A stretch of 64,000 nt of DNA from Sedimentitalea sp042687825 (GCF_042687825.1 NZ_JBHUQE010000003.1:124001-188000); one strand, 5' to 3'. Positions 8,523 through 16,846 are shown, numbered from the stretch's first letter. Notes: generated by a model not told the origin, from the letters alone. Translations and numbers: made by a program.

Positions 8523-8552
8523 CTGTGACATATATCAACATATGCTGCACAG
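8523..8552. promoter_or_regulatory. Nested palindrome at the XRE regulator start (candidate operator)
   Basis: CTGTG (8523-8527) pairs with CACAG (8548-8552), and inside it CATAT (8529-8533) pairs with ATATG (8540-8544). The regulator's ATG (8542-8544) is part of the inner arm. A dyad at the start of an HTH gene suggests autorepression, but no binding evidence exists. Confidence 0.4.
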
Positions 8553-9402
8553 AGTCGACAAACGCACCCGCGCCGAACAATTCCGCAACCGTCTGGCCCG
8601 GGCCATGGCCCAGAAGACGGTCAGTCAGAGTGCCCTGGCGCGTCAGGTCGGGGTCGATCGCTCGACCATTTCGCAATTGCTCAAGGGTGACGGGGCACGG
8701 TTGCCCAATGCCCATGTGGTCGGCGCCTGCGCCGCCGCCCTGGGCGTGTCGGCAGACTGGCTGCTCTGTCTCAGCGATCGTCCGGAAAGTGCCGCCGAAC
8801 TGCTGGCCGGCAGTCTCAGCCTGACCGAAGCGCCCCGCGCGCTGGTCGATCAGCGCATCTTTGACTGGCACCGCGAGGCCGCCGGCTACAAGATCCGCCA
8901 CGTGCCTGCCGCGCTGCCTGACATGCTGAAAACCCGCGCCCTGCTGGAATGGGAATACGCGCCGCATCTGGGACGCACGGCGGATCAGGCCATCGGTGCG
9001 TCCGAGGACCGGCTGCACTGGATGCGCAACGCCCAATCGGACTACGAGATTGCCCTGCCGGCCTTTGAACTGCACAGTTTTGCGCAAGGCACCGGCTATT
9101 ATCAGACGCTGCCCTTGCGGCTGCGGCTGGAACAGATCGACCGGTTCATCGAACTGTGCGACCAGCTCTATCCGCGTCTGCGGCTGTATCTCTACAACGC
9201 GCAGCGCCTGTACAGCGCACCCCTGACCATCTTTGGTCCGCTGCTCTGCGTGTTCTACGCCGGGGGCCACTATATGGCCTTTCGCGACCGCGACCGGGTC
9301 GAGACCTTTTCCCGGCATTTCGACACGCTGGTGCGCGAGGCCGACCTGACCGCGCGCGACCTGCCCGACCACCTGCACCGTCTGCGCCGCGACATCGCCT
9401 GA
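8542..9402 (+). CDS. XRE-family helix-turn-helix regulator with large C-terminal domain
   Basis: 286 aa. The N-terminal HTH is clear: FRNRLARAMAQKTVSQSALA, followed by GVDRSTISQLLKGDGARLPN and ALGVSADWLL. The C-terminal 200 residues (for example RLHWMRNAQSDYEIALPAFE and GPLLCVFYAGGHYMAFRDRD) form an unassigned domain seen in alphaproteobacterial regulators. It is divergent from the DUF2061-desaturase pair, which it may control. A palindrome overlaps its own start codon. The ligand is unknown. Confidence 0.85.
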   Translation: MLHRVDKRTRAEQFRNRLARAMAQKTVSQSALARQVGVDRSTISQLLKGDGARLPNAHVVGACAAALGVSADWLLCLSDRPESAAELLAGSLSLTEAPRALVDQRIFDWHREAAGYKIRHVPAALPDMLKTRALLEWEYAPHLGRTADQAIGASEDRLHWMRNAQSDYEIALPAFELHSFAQGTGYYQTLPLRLRLEQIDRFIELCDQLYPRLRLYLYNAQRLYSAPLTIFGPLLCVFYAGGHYMAFRDRDRVETFSRHFDTLVREADLTARDLPDHLHRLRRDIA

Positions 9403-9459
9403 AACTAGATCGCCCCAGTCGTGCCCCCCCTTGCTTCTTGGCCTGTGTCCGGACATCCC

Positions 9460-9741
9460 ATGAAGCTTAAAACTCCCATGTCAGCCTTGATTGTCCTTTT
9501 GATCGCCGCCGCTCTCGTTGCCGCCGAGCAGACCGTGCCGTTCTCGGTACCCGGGATGTATTGCGACAGCTGTCCATTTGTCGTCGAGGCGGCCATAAGC
9601 GGCGTCAGATCAGTGACTGCAAATTCCGAAACCCGCACGGCGATGATTGTCTTTGATGACGAGGTTGCCACGCTTCGGACCATCAGGGTCGCCTCTGCCG
9701 CTGCGGGGTATGAAGCCACGCCTGTCGCCTCCGGATCGTAG
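9460..9741 (+). CDS. merP: Periplasmic mercury-binding protein, MerP-like
   Basis: 93 aa with a signal peptide (SALIVLLIAAALVAAEQ) and an HMA domain. The metal-binding loop reads GMYCDSCP, keeping both Cys of the GMTCxxCP motif but with Tyr in place of Thr. MerP passes Hg2+ to an inner-membrane transporter. It is followed after 3 bases by a MerF-like gene and then the start of merA, which marks the remains of a mer operon. No merR or merT is visible. Confidence 0.75.
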   Translation: MKLKTPMSALIVLLIAAALVAAEQTVPFSVPGMYCDSCPFVVEAAISGVRSVTANSETRTAMIVFDDEVATLRTIRVASAAAGYEATPVASGS

Positions 9742-9744
9742 CCG

Positions 9745-9969
9745 GTGAGCGACATATCGCTTCTGAAAGTCGGTGTCATCGGCACGCTGATCGCGGCCCT
9801 TTGCTGCTTCACGCCGGTCCTTGTTTTCCTCTTCGGCGCCGTCGGTCTTTCGACGGTTGCGGGCTATATGGACATGGTTCTGCTGCCGGCGCTCGGTGTG
9901 TTCATCCTGATCGTGCTTGACGCCCTCTGGCGCAGACGCACCCAATTGGCCTGTCTGCAAAAGAAATGA
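9745..9969 (+). CDS. merF: MerF-like mercury transporter
   Basis: 74 aa from a GTG start. Two hydrophobic helices flank the pair CC in ALCCFTPVLVFLFGAVGLS, the MerF signature; a second cysteine occurs near the C-terminus (LACLQKK). MerF imports Hg2+ across the inner membrane for reduction by MerA. Because merA is destroyed just downstream, import without reduction would be harmful, so this gene may be silent or serve another function. Confidence 0.8.
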   Translation: MSDISLLKVGVIGTLIAALCCFTPVLVFLFGAVGLSTVAGYMDMVLLPALGVFILIVLDALWRRRTQLACLQKK

Positions 9970-9973
9970 AATC

Positions 9974-10085
9974 ATGAACGATTGCTGCCAACTCCCGGAT
10001 TAGAAAGACCGCTGCGATATCGCGGTGATCGGTGCCGGATCGGCTGGATTTTCCGCAGCCCTCACCGCCGATGACGGGGCCCATG
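9974..10085 (+). pseudogene. merA: Truncated merA (mercuric reductase) start
   Basis: An ATG at 9974 begins MNDCCQLPD, then a TAG at 10001; the same frame continues CDIAVIGAGSAGFSAALTA, the N-terminal FAD-binding GxGxxG motif of MerA. Similarity stops near 10085, where IS200-type transposase sequence begins. An early stop plus loss of more than 400 residues makes it non-functional. Confidence 0.8.
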
Positions 10086-10440
10086 CGCGCCCGGGACATC
10101 TGCGGGCAGGTTTGCTGCGAGAAGGGAGACGACATCATTCGGGATGTGCTATCGGCGGATCATGTCCATATGTTCGTGTCGGTGCCGCCCGGGCTGGCGG
10201 TGAGCGATCTGGTGCGGCTGATGAAGCGGCGGTCTTCCCACAAGGTCCAACGTGAATGCGCTCAGCTACGCCAGCGTTACGGGGGCCGACGTTATTGGGG
10301 CCGGGGGGAGTTCTCGACGACCAACGGCGCAATTACCCAAGACATCGTGCTTCATACCTGGAAAAACACATCGCCGATCCTGCCGGCGCCAGCCGGTCGT
10401 GGTTCAGCCGGCAGGGGGAGGCATCCAGGACTACTTGGTT
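10081..10440 (+). pseudogene. tnpA: IS200/IS605 family Y1 transposase remnant
   Basis: The frame reads VLSADHVHMFVSVPPGLAVS, with the HUH motif HVH, and RYWGRGEFSTTNGAITQDIV, typical of IS200 TnpA. The N-terminus is missing. A frameshift near 10350 moves the catalytic-Tyr segment YLEKHIADPAGASR into another frame. It lies directly on the merA break, so insertion or deletion by this element likely ended the mer operon. Confidence 0.85.
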
Positions 10441-10463
10441 GAGCATTATTGCAGGCCGTCAGC

Positions 10464-10928
10464 CTATCCCCGTCCCCGATAGGGCGGCACTCCCTGATCC
10501 GGGATCCAGACGGTTTCTGGCATCGGTCCGGTCTGCCAGAAAACGTCGATCGGGATGCCGCCGCGCGGATACCAGTATCCGCCGATCCGCAGCCACTGGG
10601 GCGACAGAAACTCCACCAGCCGCCGGCCTATCGAAACGGTGCAGTCCTCATGGAATGCCCCGTGATTGCGAAAGGAACCGAGAAAAAGCTTCAGAGATTT
10701 GCTTTCGACCAGCCATTCGCCGGGGACGTAGTCGATCACCAGATGCGCGAAATCCGGCTGGCCGGTCATCGGACAGAGCGAGGTGAATTCCGGTGCCGTG
10801 AAACGCACGTTGTAGGCTGTGTCGGCCTGCGGATTCGGTACCCGCTCCAGCTCGGCCTCGTCGGGGCTGGCCGGCATCACCGTGGCGCCGCCGAGCTGTT
10901 TCAGATCGCTGTAGATGCTGTCGGTCAT
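10464..10928 (-). CDS. queF: NADPH-dependent 7-cyano-7-deazaguanine reductase QueF
   Basis: 154 aa. QueF reduces preQ0 to preQ1 in queuosine tRNA modification. FTAPEFTSLCPMTGQPDFAH carries the active-site Cys and the Asp, and ESKSLKLFLGSFRNHGAFHE is the NADPH/substrate-binding QueF signature. The length fits the short, type I (YkvM-like) family. It is last in the operon queC-queD-queE-queF; the start at 10928 is 22 bases after queE. Confidence 0.95.
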   Translation of the reverse strand: MTDSIYSDLKQLGGATVMPASPDEAELERVPNPQADTAYNVRFTAPEFTSLCPMTGQPDFAHLVIDYVPGEWLVESKSLKLFLGSFRNHGAFHEDCTVSIGRRLVEFLSPQWLRIGGYWYPRGGIPIDVFWQTGPMPETVWIPDQGVPPYRGRG

Positions 10929-10950
10929 CGTATTCCTCCAGTTTGTCCCG

Positions 10951-11658
10951 TCAGACGCCGCGTCTGTTGCCCCAGACCAGCACATGCAATTGCGGCAGCA
11001 CCCGCGGGGTGAACCAGCCGTCGTCGGTCACTTTCTCGATCAGCCAAAGCAGCCGGTCGGTGGCGGTTCGCAGGTCCACCGGCAGATCAGGATCCACGTC
11101 GGGATTGCCGGGTTGCAGAAACAGTGGCAGCCGGGGGTGGTTTTCGGCGACCGCGCGGGACCAAGCATAGTCGGTGTCGTCAAAGATCACGATCTTCATC
11201 ACCACATTTGGGCAGTTTTTAGCGGTCGTCAGGCAGGTCTCGAAAGCCGCCCAGTCCACGATTTCTCCGCTTGAAGGCGGCTTGGGACTCAGCACCAGCG
11301 TATCGAGATCGGCGAACCAGGATCTGGCAATCGAGCCCTGCGTTTCGCAGGCGAAGCGATAGCCTGCCGCCTTGCCCATGGCGATCACTGGGGCAAAATC
11401 CTGAATCGCCGGATTTCCGCCTGAAATCGATACGGTCAGGGGGCGGTCACCGGAAAGTTTTCGCACTTCGTCCCAGACAGCCTGCGGCGTCATGACCGCC
11501 CAGTCATGGCGATGGGCGCTGTCTACCGCATGTATCGAGTCGCACCAGCTGCATCGGTAATCACACCCGCCGGCGCGAATGAAAACCGTGGGTTCCCCGA
11601 TCAGGGCACCTTCGCCCTGGATCGTTGGCCCGAAAATCTCGGCGATACGCAGGCTCAT
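10951..11658 (-). CDS. queE: 7-carboxy-7-deazaguanine synthase QueE (radical SAM)
   Basis: 235 aa. IFGPTIQGEGALIGEPTVFI is followed by CDYRCSWCD, the CxxxCxxC ligand set of the radical-SAM 4Fe-4S cluster; SISGGNPA is the glycine-rich SAM motif. It converts 6-carboxytetrahydropterin to 7-carboxy-7-deazaguanine. Its start overlaps the end of queD by 4 bases, so translation is coupled. Confidence 0.95.
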   Translation of the reverse strand: MSLRIAEIFGPTIQGEGALIGEPTVFIRAGGCDYRCSWCDSIHAVDSAHRHDWAVMTPQAVWDEVRKLSGDRPLTVSISGGNPAIQDFAPVIAMGKAAGYRFACETQGSIARSWFADLDTLVLSPKPPSSGEIVDWAAFETCLTTAKNCPNVVMKIVIFDDTDYAWSRAVAENHPRLPLFLQPGNPDVDPDLPVDLRTATDRLLWLIEKVTDDGWFTPRVLPQLHVLVWGNRRGV

Positions 11659-12008
11659 GGCCGGTACTCGGCCCAGGTCTTCGATGTTTCAGATATCTTC
11701 ACGGCTGCTGTCTCGGGCCAGCGCGCCTTGCACCAGTCGAAGAAATGGCGGGCCATATTTTCGGCGGTGGAATGCACGTTCAGCACCTCGTTCAGGTGCC
11801 GATGGTCGAACGTGTCGTCGATATAGGACTTCAGCGGTTTCAACTCGTGATAGTCGCGGACGAACCCGTCCGAATTCAGTTCCGCAGAAGCCAGTTCGAC
11901 CACTACGATGTAGTTGTGCCCGTGCAGTCGAGCGCATTGGTGGTCGGATGGCAGATGTGACAGTTGATGCGACGCAGAGAAGTGGAATTCCTTGGTAATA
12001 CGGTACAT
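11655..12008 (-). CDS. queD: 6-carboxytetrahydropterin synthase QueD
   Basis: 117 aa of the PTPS fold. The zinc ligands are visible in HFSASHQL and RLHGHNY, and FDHRHLNEVLNVHSTAENMA carries the catalytic His/Asp region. It makes 6-carboxytetrahydropterin from dihydroneopterin triphosphate, the first committed step to queuosine. It shares one base with the end of queC and overlaps queE. Confidence 0.95.
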   Translation of the reverse strand: MYRITKEFHFSASHQLSHLPSDHQCARLHGHNYIVVVELASAELNSDGFVRDYHELKPLKSYIDDTFDHRHLNEVLNVHSTAENMARHFFDWCKARWPETAAVKISETSKTWAEYRP

Positions 12009-12709
12009 CAGGCGCTTTCCTTGGCCGCGATGGCGTCACGCCAGAAGTCCGGGTCATCGTAGATCGTGGGATCGGCGATGCCCGCAAGAGCAAAGGCTTC
12101 GCGCCGCTCAACACAGGTGCCGCAGCGCCCGCAGTGATGATCGCCGCCCTTGTAGCAGGACCAGGTTTCGGCAAAGGGGGTGTCGACCCGTGCGCCTTCG
12201 GTCACGATATCGGCCTTGGATCGGTGCACGAACGGCGTCGTCAAAGCCACATCCGCGTAGCCATCGAGAGCTGCGCGCTGCATCCTCTCGAACGCTTCGG
12301 TAAAGGCGGGGCGGCAGTCGGGATAGATGAAGTGATCGCCGCCATGCACGGCGGTGGCCACCGCCTCGTCCCCGTTCGCCGCAGCGATGCCATAGGCGAT
12401 GGTCAGCATGATCGCGTTGCGGTTCGGAACCACGGTGATCTTCATGGTGTCTTCGGCGTAGTGGCCATCGGGCACATCGAAGTTGTCGGTCAGGGCCGAA
12501 CCGGTCAGGGCCGCTCCTACGGGGCGCAGGTCGATAATGTGGTGCGGAACATCCAGCCGGGCCGCGCAGGCGCCGGCAAAGTCGAGTTCCTTGCGGTGGC
12601 GTTGACCGTAATCGAAGGAAACAAGACCGGACAGGTTGCCGTCCCGCGCGATCAGATGCGCCAGCGACACAGAATCCAGTCCGCCCGAGCAGATGACTAA
12701 GGTTTTCAT
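12008..12709 (-). CDS. queC: 7-cyano-7-deazaguanine synthase QueC
   Basis: 233 aa. SGGLDSVSLAHL is the PP-loop ATPase motif, and CGRCGTCVERREAF near the C-terminus carries zinc-binding cysteines. QueC converts the carboxylate made by QueE to preQ0. It is the first gene of queCDEF. The start at 12709 has AAGGA seven bases upstream, and that same AAGGA is part of a candidate preQ1 riboswitch at 12717-12751. Confidence 0.95.
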   Translation of the reverse strand: MKTLVICSGGLDSVSLAHLIARDGNLSGLVSFDYGQRHRKELDFAGACAARLDVPHHIIDLRPVGAALTGSALTDNFDVPDGHYAEDTMKITVVPNRNAIMLTIAYGIAAANGDEAVATAVHGGDHFIYPDCRPAFTEAFERMQRAALDGYADVALTTPFVHRSKADIVTEGARVDTPFAETWSCYKGGDHHCGRCGTCVERREAFALAGIADPTIYDDPDFWRDAIAAKESA

Positions 12710-12716
12710 TTTACAG

Positions 12717-12751
12717 TCCTTGTTTTGATAACCGGGTAGGCTGCGACCGGT
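12717..12751 (-). promoter_or_regulatory. Candidate preQ1-I riboswitch before queC
   Basis: On the minus strand, ACCGG (12751-12747) pairs with CCGGT (12735-12731), closing the loop TCGCAGCCTAC. An A-rich tail (TATCAAAACAAGGA) follows. The loop CCT can pair with AGG of the tail, giving the H-type pseudoknot of preQ1-I aptamers and hiding the ribosome binding site of queC. Size (about 35 nt), tail composition and position all fit the known class. The assignment is by eye. Confidence 0.6.
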
Positions 12752-12902
12752 GGCAGCGTGAATAGCGAACCGCTTATCAAATGGCAACAATCGGAAGATT
12801 ATGTGGATTGCCATGCAAAATTGGGTCTGTCGCGGATTTGGTGCAGGTGTTGGTTTGTGCCGCTATATTTCATTAATCTTTTGGGACGTTATCGAGGGCG
12901 TC

Positions 12903-13896
12903 ATGGTTTTCGCGACGAGATTTTCTGCCAGCAGGGCTCAAGGCCGATCAGGTCGAACGGGTTGGCGACAGGATCCTGATCCACGCGCGGTCGTCGGATG
13001 CCGCAACGGCTTGCCCATGTTGCGGCACATCTTCACGCCATGTTCATGGCAGATACCGGCGTCGGCCTGCGGATCTTCCTGCTTATGGCCGATCAGTCGA
13101 ACTGGTATTGCTGTCTCGTCGATTTCGCTGTTGCGCCGCGCGCTGCCCTGCCAAGATTTTCGCCGAACGGTTCCCCTCTCATGTGACCCGGCCCTATGCG
13201 AGACGTACATCCCGCCGGCAAGGATTGGTGCGCCATCTTGGCCTCGCCCTCGCCCTCGGCGGACGCGCCGCGCAAGCGCTAGCTGGGCGTCTTCTGCTGC
13301 AGGTGAGCAAGGATACTTTCCTGTACAGCGTTCCCAAGGCGTCCGGAAAACCCGCCGGGTCCGCCCGTGTGGTCGGCATCGATGACCGGGCCTGGCGCAA
13401 GGGGCAGCGCTACGGCAGGTTGATCTGCGACCTTGAGCGTCGACAGATGATCGACCCGCTGCCCGACCGCACGCCAGCGACCGTAACAGCGTCGCCGCGG
13501 GCACGTCCGGACATCGAGATCGTCGGCTGCGACCGCGATGGCGGCTATGGTGGTGCTGTCGCATGCGCCTTGCCGGATGCCGTGCAGGTCGCCGACCGCT
13601 GGCATCTCTTCGAGAATGCAAGCGCTGCGTTTCTTGCTGCGGTTCAACGGAGTGTGCCGGCAATCCGCAAAGCGATCGGGGTCAGAACACTGGAGCCCAA
13701 GCTTCTGACGGCGGCGGAACGCCTGCAATACGATGGATTTCGGCGTCGGCAACAGATCGATCGCATGGTCCGCCGGATGGACGACGATGGTATTCCTATC
13801 AACCGGCTGGTGCGCCTGACGGGGTCGAGCCGTGGATTAATCCGTCAGTTTCTGCGCGCAGACACTGACGCTCTACGGCATTGGAGCGGCCTGTGA
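12903..13896 (+). pseudogene. ISL3-family transposase, truncated and frameshifted at start
   Basis: A frame open from 12877 reads FLPAGLKADQVERVGDRI, then the zinc-finger-like ACPCCGTSSRHVHGRYRRRP. DDE-domain pieces follow: VVGIDDRAWRKGQRYGRLIC, with the first acidic residues, and CALPDAVQVADRWHLFEN. No start codon exists in that frame; the ATG at 12903 is in another frame, so a shift near 12920 is likely. The product stops at 13896 (TGA) after TDALRHWSGL, short of the family's usual C-terminus, exactly where istB sequence begins in another frame. Confidence 0.8.
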
Positions 13897-14165
13897 TGCG
13901 ACACTGGCCACCGCCGTCAAACGCCAGCATGAACTCCAACAGGCCATTGGGCAGCTGTTTTCCGCCGAGATCCGGGAGAAGCGGACCAGATCGGTCAGAT
14001 ACCAGATGAGCATCGCCATGATGCCCCTGACCAAGGAACTGGAAGAGTTCGCTTTCGAAGCAACGGAGGTCAACGAGATGCTGATCCGCGATCTGGCTAC
14101 AGGGGATTTCCTGGATACCAGCGCAACCACGTTTCGATCGGTGGCACAGGAAGGCGGCATTGTGT
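13868..14165 (+). pseudogene. istB: Fragment of IS21-family istB (N-terminal part)
   Basis: A plus frame gives TLYGIGAACDATLATAVKRQ, SVRYQMSIAMMPLTKELEEF and VNEMLIRDLATGDFLDT, the IstB N-terminal domain. After a frameshift near 14118 comes QRNHVSIGGTG, the start of the P-loop, then similarity ends near 14165. It overlaps the truncated end of the ISL3 transposase by a few codons. The interval 14166-14317 shows no recognisable gene. Confidence 0.8.
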
Positions 14166-14317
14166 GCGGTGGGTCCACAGGGCAGGGGCCACGAAACGGG
14201 CGGCGGGCGGTACCCGACCTGCCGGTCGTAGAGGCGCGGGCATGCAGGGGCGACGATCCGGCAGTATGCGGCCGCCGGATATGCCACTGTCGGCCGCGGC
14301 GGGGCGTGTGGCCTCGC

Positions 14318-15715
14318 TCAGGCGGCGGTTGGGATCAGCGAGACCTGGTTTCGCCCGCCCCCCTTGGCGCCATACAGGGCGCGATCTGCCTGACCGATCA
14401 GGGCAGTGGCATATTGTTCCGGGGACAGCTGCGGATCCGCCCCGGCGGGCGGGCCGACCACGACTCCGATGCTGGTGGTGACATTGATCGACTGCATCAT
14501 CCCGGGGCATTGAAACGGCATCGCGTTGATCTGGCGGCACAGCCGGTCTGCGGCCAAAGTCGCGCCGGCCTGATCTGTATTGGGCATGACGATCAGGAAT
14601 TCCTCGCCGCCGACGCGGGCGATCATGTCGATGGGGCGCAGCTGGCTTTTCAGCCGCCTTGCGGTTTCGATCAGCACCGCGTCGCCGGTTTGGTGACCGT
14701 ACTGATCGTTGATTTGTTTGAAATGGTCCAGATCGGCCAGCATCACCGCGAAACTGGTGCCGGATTCCGCGGCGCGGGCGGCGATGGCGGCCAGATGCGG
14801 CAGCGCGTAGCGGCGGTTATACAGGCCGGTCATCGGATCGCGCACCGCGGCGCGCAGCCCGTCGCGCACCGAGGCGCGCAGCCGGTCCGAACTCGCCTTG
14901 CGCCGCAGTTGCGAACTGAGCCGCAATGCCATTTCTTCGGCGCAGAACCCGCCTTGCAGCACGTCATGCGCGCCGCGGTCCAGCGCCTCGGCCACCAGAT
15001 GCGGGGCACTGACGGGGACCACCGCGATCAGGGCCGCGTTGCTGGTCATGCTGCGCGCGCGCAGATCGGCCAGCAGACGCAGCCCCTGTTGCGGCTGTTC
15101 GCCGGTCAGGTCGACCACGATCGCATCGGGAACCGGCTCGGCCATAAGGGCGTGGATATCGCTGATCTGATGGCTTTGCAGACGGTGCCGGGTCAGGTCC
15201 TTGAGCCGCGAGCGCCAGACCGCGCCGGTTGCGGCATCCCGGGTCAGCAGGGCGACGCTGGCCGGAGTCGAGAAGGTGGCGGCCGGTTCGCTGAACCCCA
15301 AGGCGCTGGGCGTGCCGTCGCGCAGATGCAGCTCTTCGGTGCCGCTGCGGGCCCGGATCAGGCTGCGGATGCGGGCCTGTAGAATCAAATCGTCCAGAGG
15401 CTGGCTCAGCACGTCGTCGATGCCGCCGGCCAGGGCCGCCAGCCGGGCCGCGGGGTTGTTTTGCGCGGTCACGGCGATGATCGGAATCTGCCTAAGCGAT
15501 TCGTCCTTTTGCAGCTCGGCGCGCACATCCAGCGCGGTGCCGTCCGGCAGCGTCATTGCGGTGACGATCAGATCCGGACGGCAGCGCCGGGCCAGGGCTG
15601 TAAGCCCTTGCAATCCATCGCTTTGCACAACGTGGTAATAGGCTGCCGACAGCTGAACTTTCAGCATGATGCGGTTGGTGGACACACCGTCGAGGATCAG
15701 TATGGTGCCTTGCAC
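14318..15715 (-). CDS. PleD-like diguanylate cyclase (REC-REC-GGDEF)
   Basis: 465 aa from a GTG start. It is built like PleD: two receiver domains (about residues 1-120 and 150-270) and a C-terminal GGDEF domain (about 295-460). The active site is GGEEF, and RPID five residues before it is an intact I-site (RxxD) for product inhibition. It should make cyclic di-GMP from two GTP. The first receiver has lost its phosphoacceptor: where LDxxMP is expected the sequence is TAMTLP, and the acidic pair is DG instead of DD. The second keeps an Asp in AIVVDL. The gene stands alone. Confidence 0.9.
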   Translation of the reverse strand: MQGTILILDGVSTNRIMLKVQLSAAYYHVVQSDGLQGLTALARRCRPDLIVTAMTLPDGTALDVRAELQKDESLRQIPIIAVTAQNNPAARLAALAGGIDDVLSQPLDDLILQARIRSLIRARSGTEELHLRDGTPSALGFSEPAATFSTPASVALLTRDAATGAVWRSRLKDLTRHRLQSHQISDIHALMAEPVPDAIVVDLTGEQPQQGLRLLADLRARSMTSNAALIAVVPVSAPHLVAEALDRGAHDVLQGGFCAEEMALRLSSQLRRKASSDRLRASVRDGLRAAVRDPMTGLYNRRYALPHLAAIAARAAESGTSFAVMLADLDHFKQINDQYGHQTGDAVLIETARRLKSQLRPIDMIARVGGEEFLIVMPNTDQAGATLAADRLCRQINAMPFQCPGMMQSINVTTSIGVVVGPPAGADPQLSPEQYATALIGQADRALYGAKGGGRNQVSLIPTAA

Positions 15716-15808
15716 GCCACGCGCCTTTCACAAGTCGTTTCAAGATTGTCTAAAGTCTTCATGAGAGTCGTTAACAAACCCTTTCCGCCGACCCGAAAGT
15801 CCTCTGCC

Positions 15809-16093
15809 ATGCAACAATCCGCCGACGCCGCAGAAACCCTTGCTCTGACCGCCTTGGGCTGGCTGCTGGAGCACGAGGAATTGCTGCCGGTTTTCATGGG
15901 CTCCAGCGGTACCAGCGCTGCGGATATGCGCGACCGGGCGGCGGATCCCGACTTTCTGGGCTCGGTTCTGGATTTCCTGCTGATGGACGAGGCCTGGCTG
16001 GTCGCGTTCTGCGATGCCCGCTCGGTGCCCTATGATCATCCGATGCAGGCGCGCGCGGCTTTGCCCGGCGGCGCACAATTCCATTGGACCTGA
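15809..16093 (+). CDS. DUF3572 family protein
   Basis: 94 aa, acidic, with AAETLALTALGWLLEHEELL, DPDFLGSVLDFLLMDEAWLV and the ending ARAALPGGAQFHWT, the pattern of alphaproteobacterial DUF3572 proteins. An upstream in-frame ATG at 15761 would add 16 residues; 15809 matches the family's usual length. Function unknown. It is divergent from the PleD-like gene and precedes a HAD phosphatase by about 60 bases. Confidence 0.8.
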   Translation: MQQSADAAETLALTALGWLLEHEELLPVFMGSSGTSAADMRDRAADPDFLGSVLDFLLMDEAWLVAFCDARSVPYDHPMQARAALPGGAQFHWT

Positions 16094-16156
16094 CTGCCGG
16101 TACCTTGAAAACACTGGAAAAACCGGGCGCCCGAGCAAATACAGGAACAAGACCGT

Positions 16157-16846
16157 ATGACCATTGCCGCCATATTGTTTGACAAGGACGGCACGCTGTT
16201 CGATTTCGGCCCGACCTGGGAAAGCTGGGCGCAGGCCTTTCTGCTGCGCGCTGCCGGGCAGGATCAGCGCCGCGCCACCCATCTGGGGCAGCAGATCGGC
16301 TTCGATCTGCCCAACCGGCGATTTCGGCCTGACAGCATCGTCATCGCCGGCACCGCTGCCGAGGTCGCCGAGGCGCTGACCCCGCATCTGCCCGAAATTG
16401 CGCCAGCACAGCTCTATGACATGATGAACCAAGAGGCCGAGACCGCGCCGCAGGTCGAAGTGGTACCGCTGGCACCGTTCCTGGACCGGTTGCGCGCCCG
16501 GGGGTTCCGGCTGGGGGTGGCGACCAACGACGCCGAGGCCCCCGCGCGGGCGCATCTGGGAACCGCCGGAGTGGTCGACCGGTTCGACTTCATTGCCGGA
16601 TTTGACAGTGGCCACGGTGCCAAGCCCGGGCCGGGGCAGTTGCTGGCCTTTGCCCGCACCGTCGGGGTCGAACCTGAAAATGTGGTCATGGTCGGGGACA
16701 GTACCCATGACCTGATCGCCGGGCGCAGTGCCGGCATGATCACGGTGGGTGTGCTGACTGGCCTTGCCCCAGAGGACGATCTGGCCGCCCTGGCCGATGT
16801 CGTGTTGCCCGATATCGGCCATCTGCCGGGCTGGCTGGCCCTCTAG
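16157..16846 (+). CDS. HAD hydrolase, phosphoglycolate phosphatase-like
   Basis: 229 aa. Motif I is ILFDKDGTLFDF (DxDGT), motif II lies in LGVATNDAE, and motifs III/IV are HGAKPGPGQLLAF and VVMVGDSTHDLIAGRSAGM. A cap domain spans residues 20-100, as in the Gph group that removes the phosphate from 2-phosphoglycolate. The exact substrate is not certain. The 289 bases to the next gene hold no recognised feature. Confidence 0.85.
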   Translation: MTIAAILFDKDGTLFDFGPTWESWAQAFLLRAAGQDQRRATHLGQQIGFDLPNRRFRPDSIVIAGTAAEVAEALTPHLPEIAPAQLYDMMNQEAETAPQVEVVPLAPFLDRLRARGFRLGVATNDAEAPARAHLGTAGVVDRFDFIAGFDSGHGAKPGPGQLLAFARTVGVEPENVVMVGDSTHDLIAGRSAGMITVGVLTGLAPEDDLAALADVVLPDIGHLPGWLAL

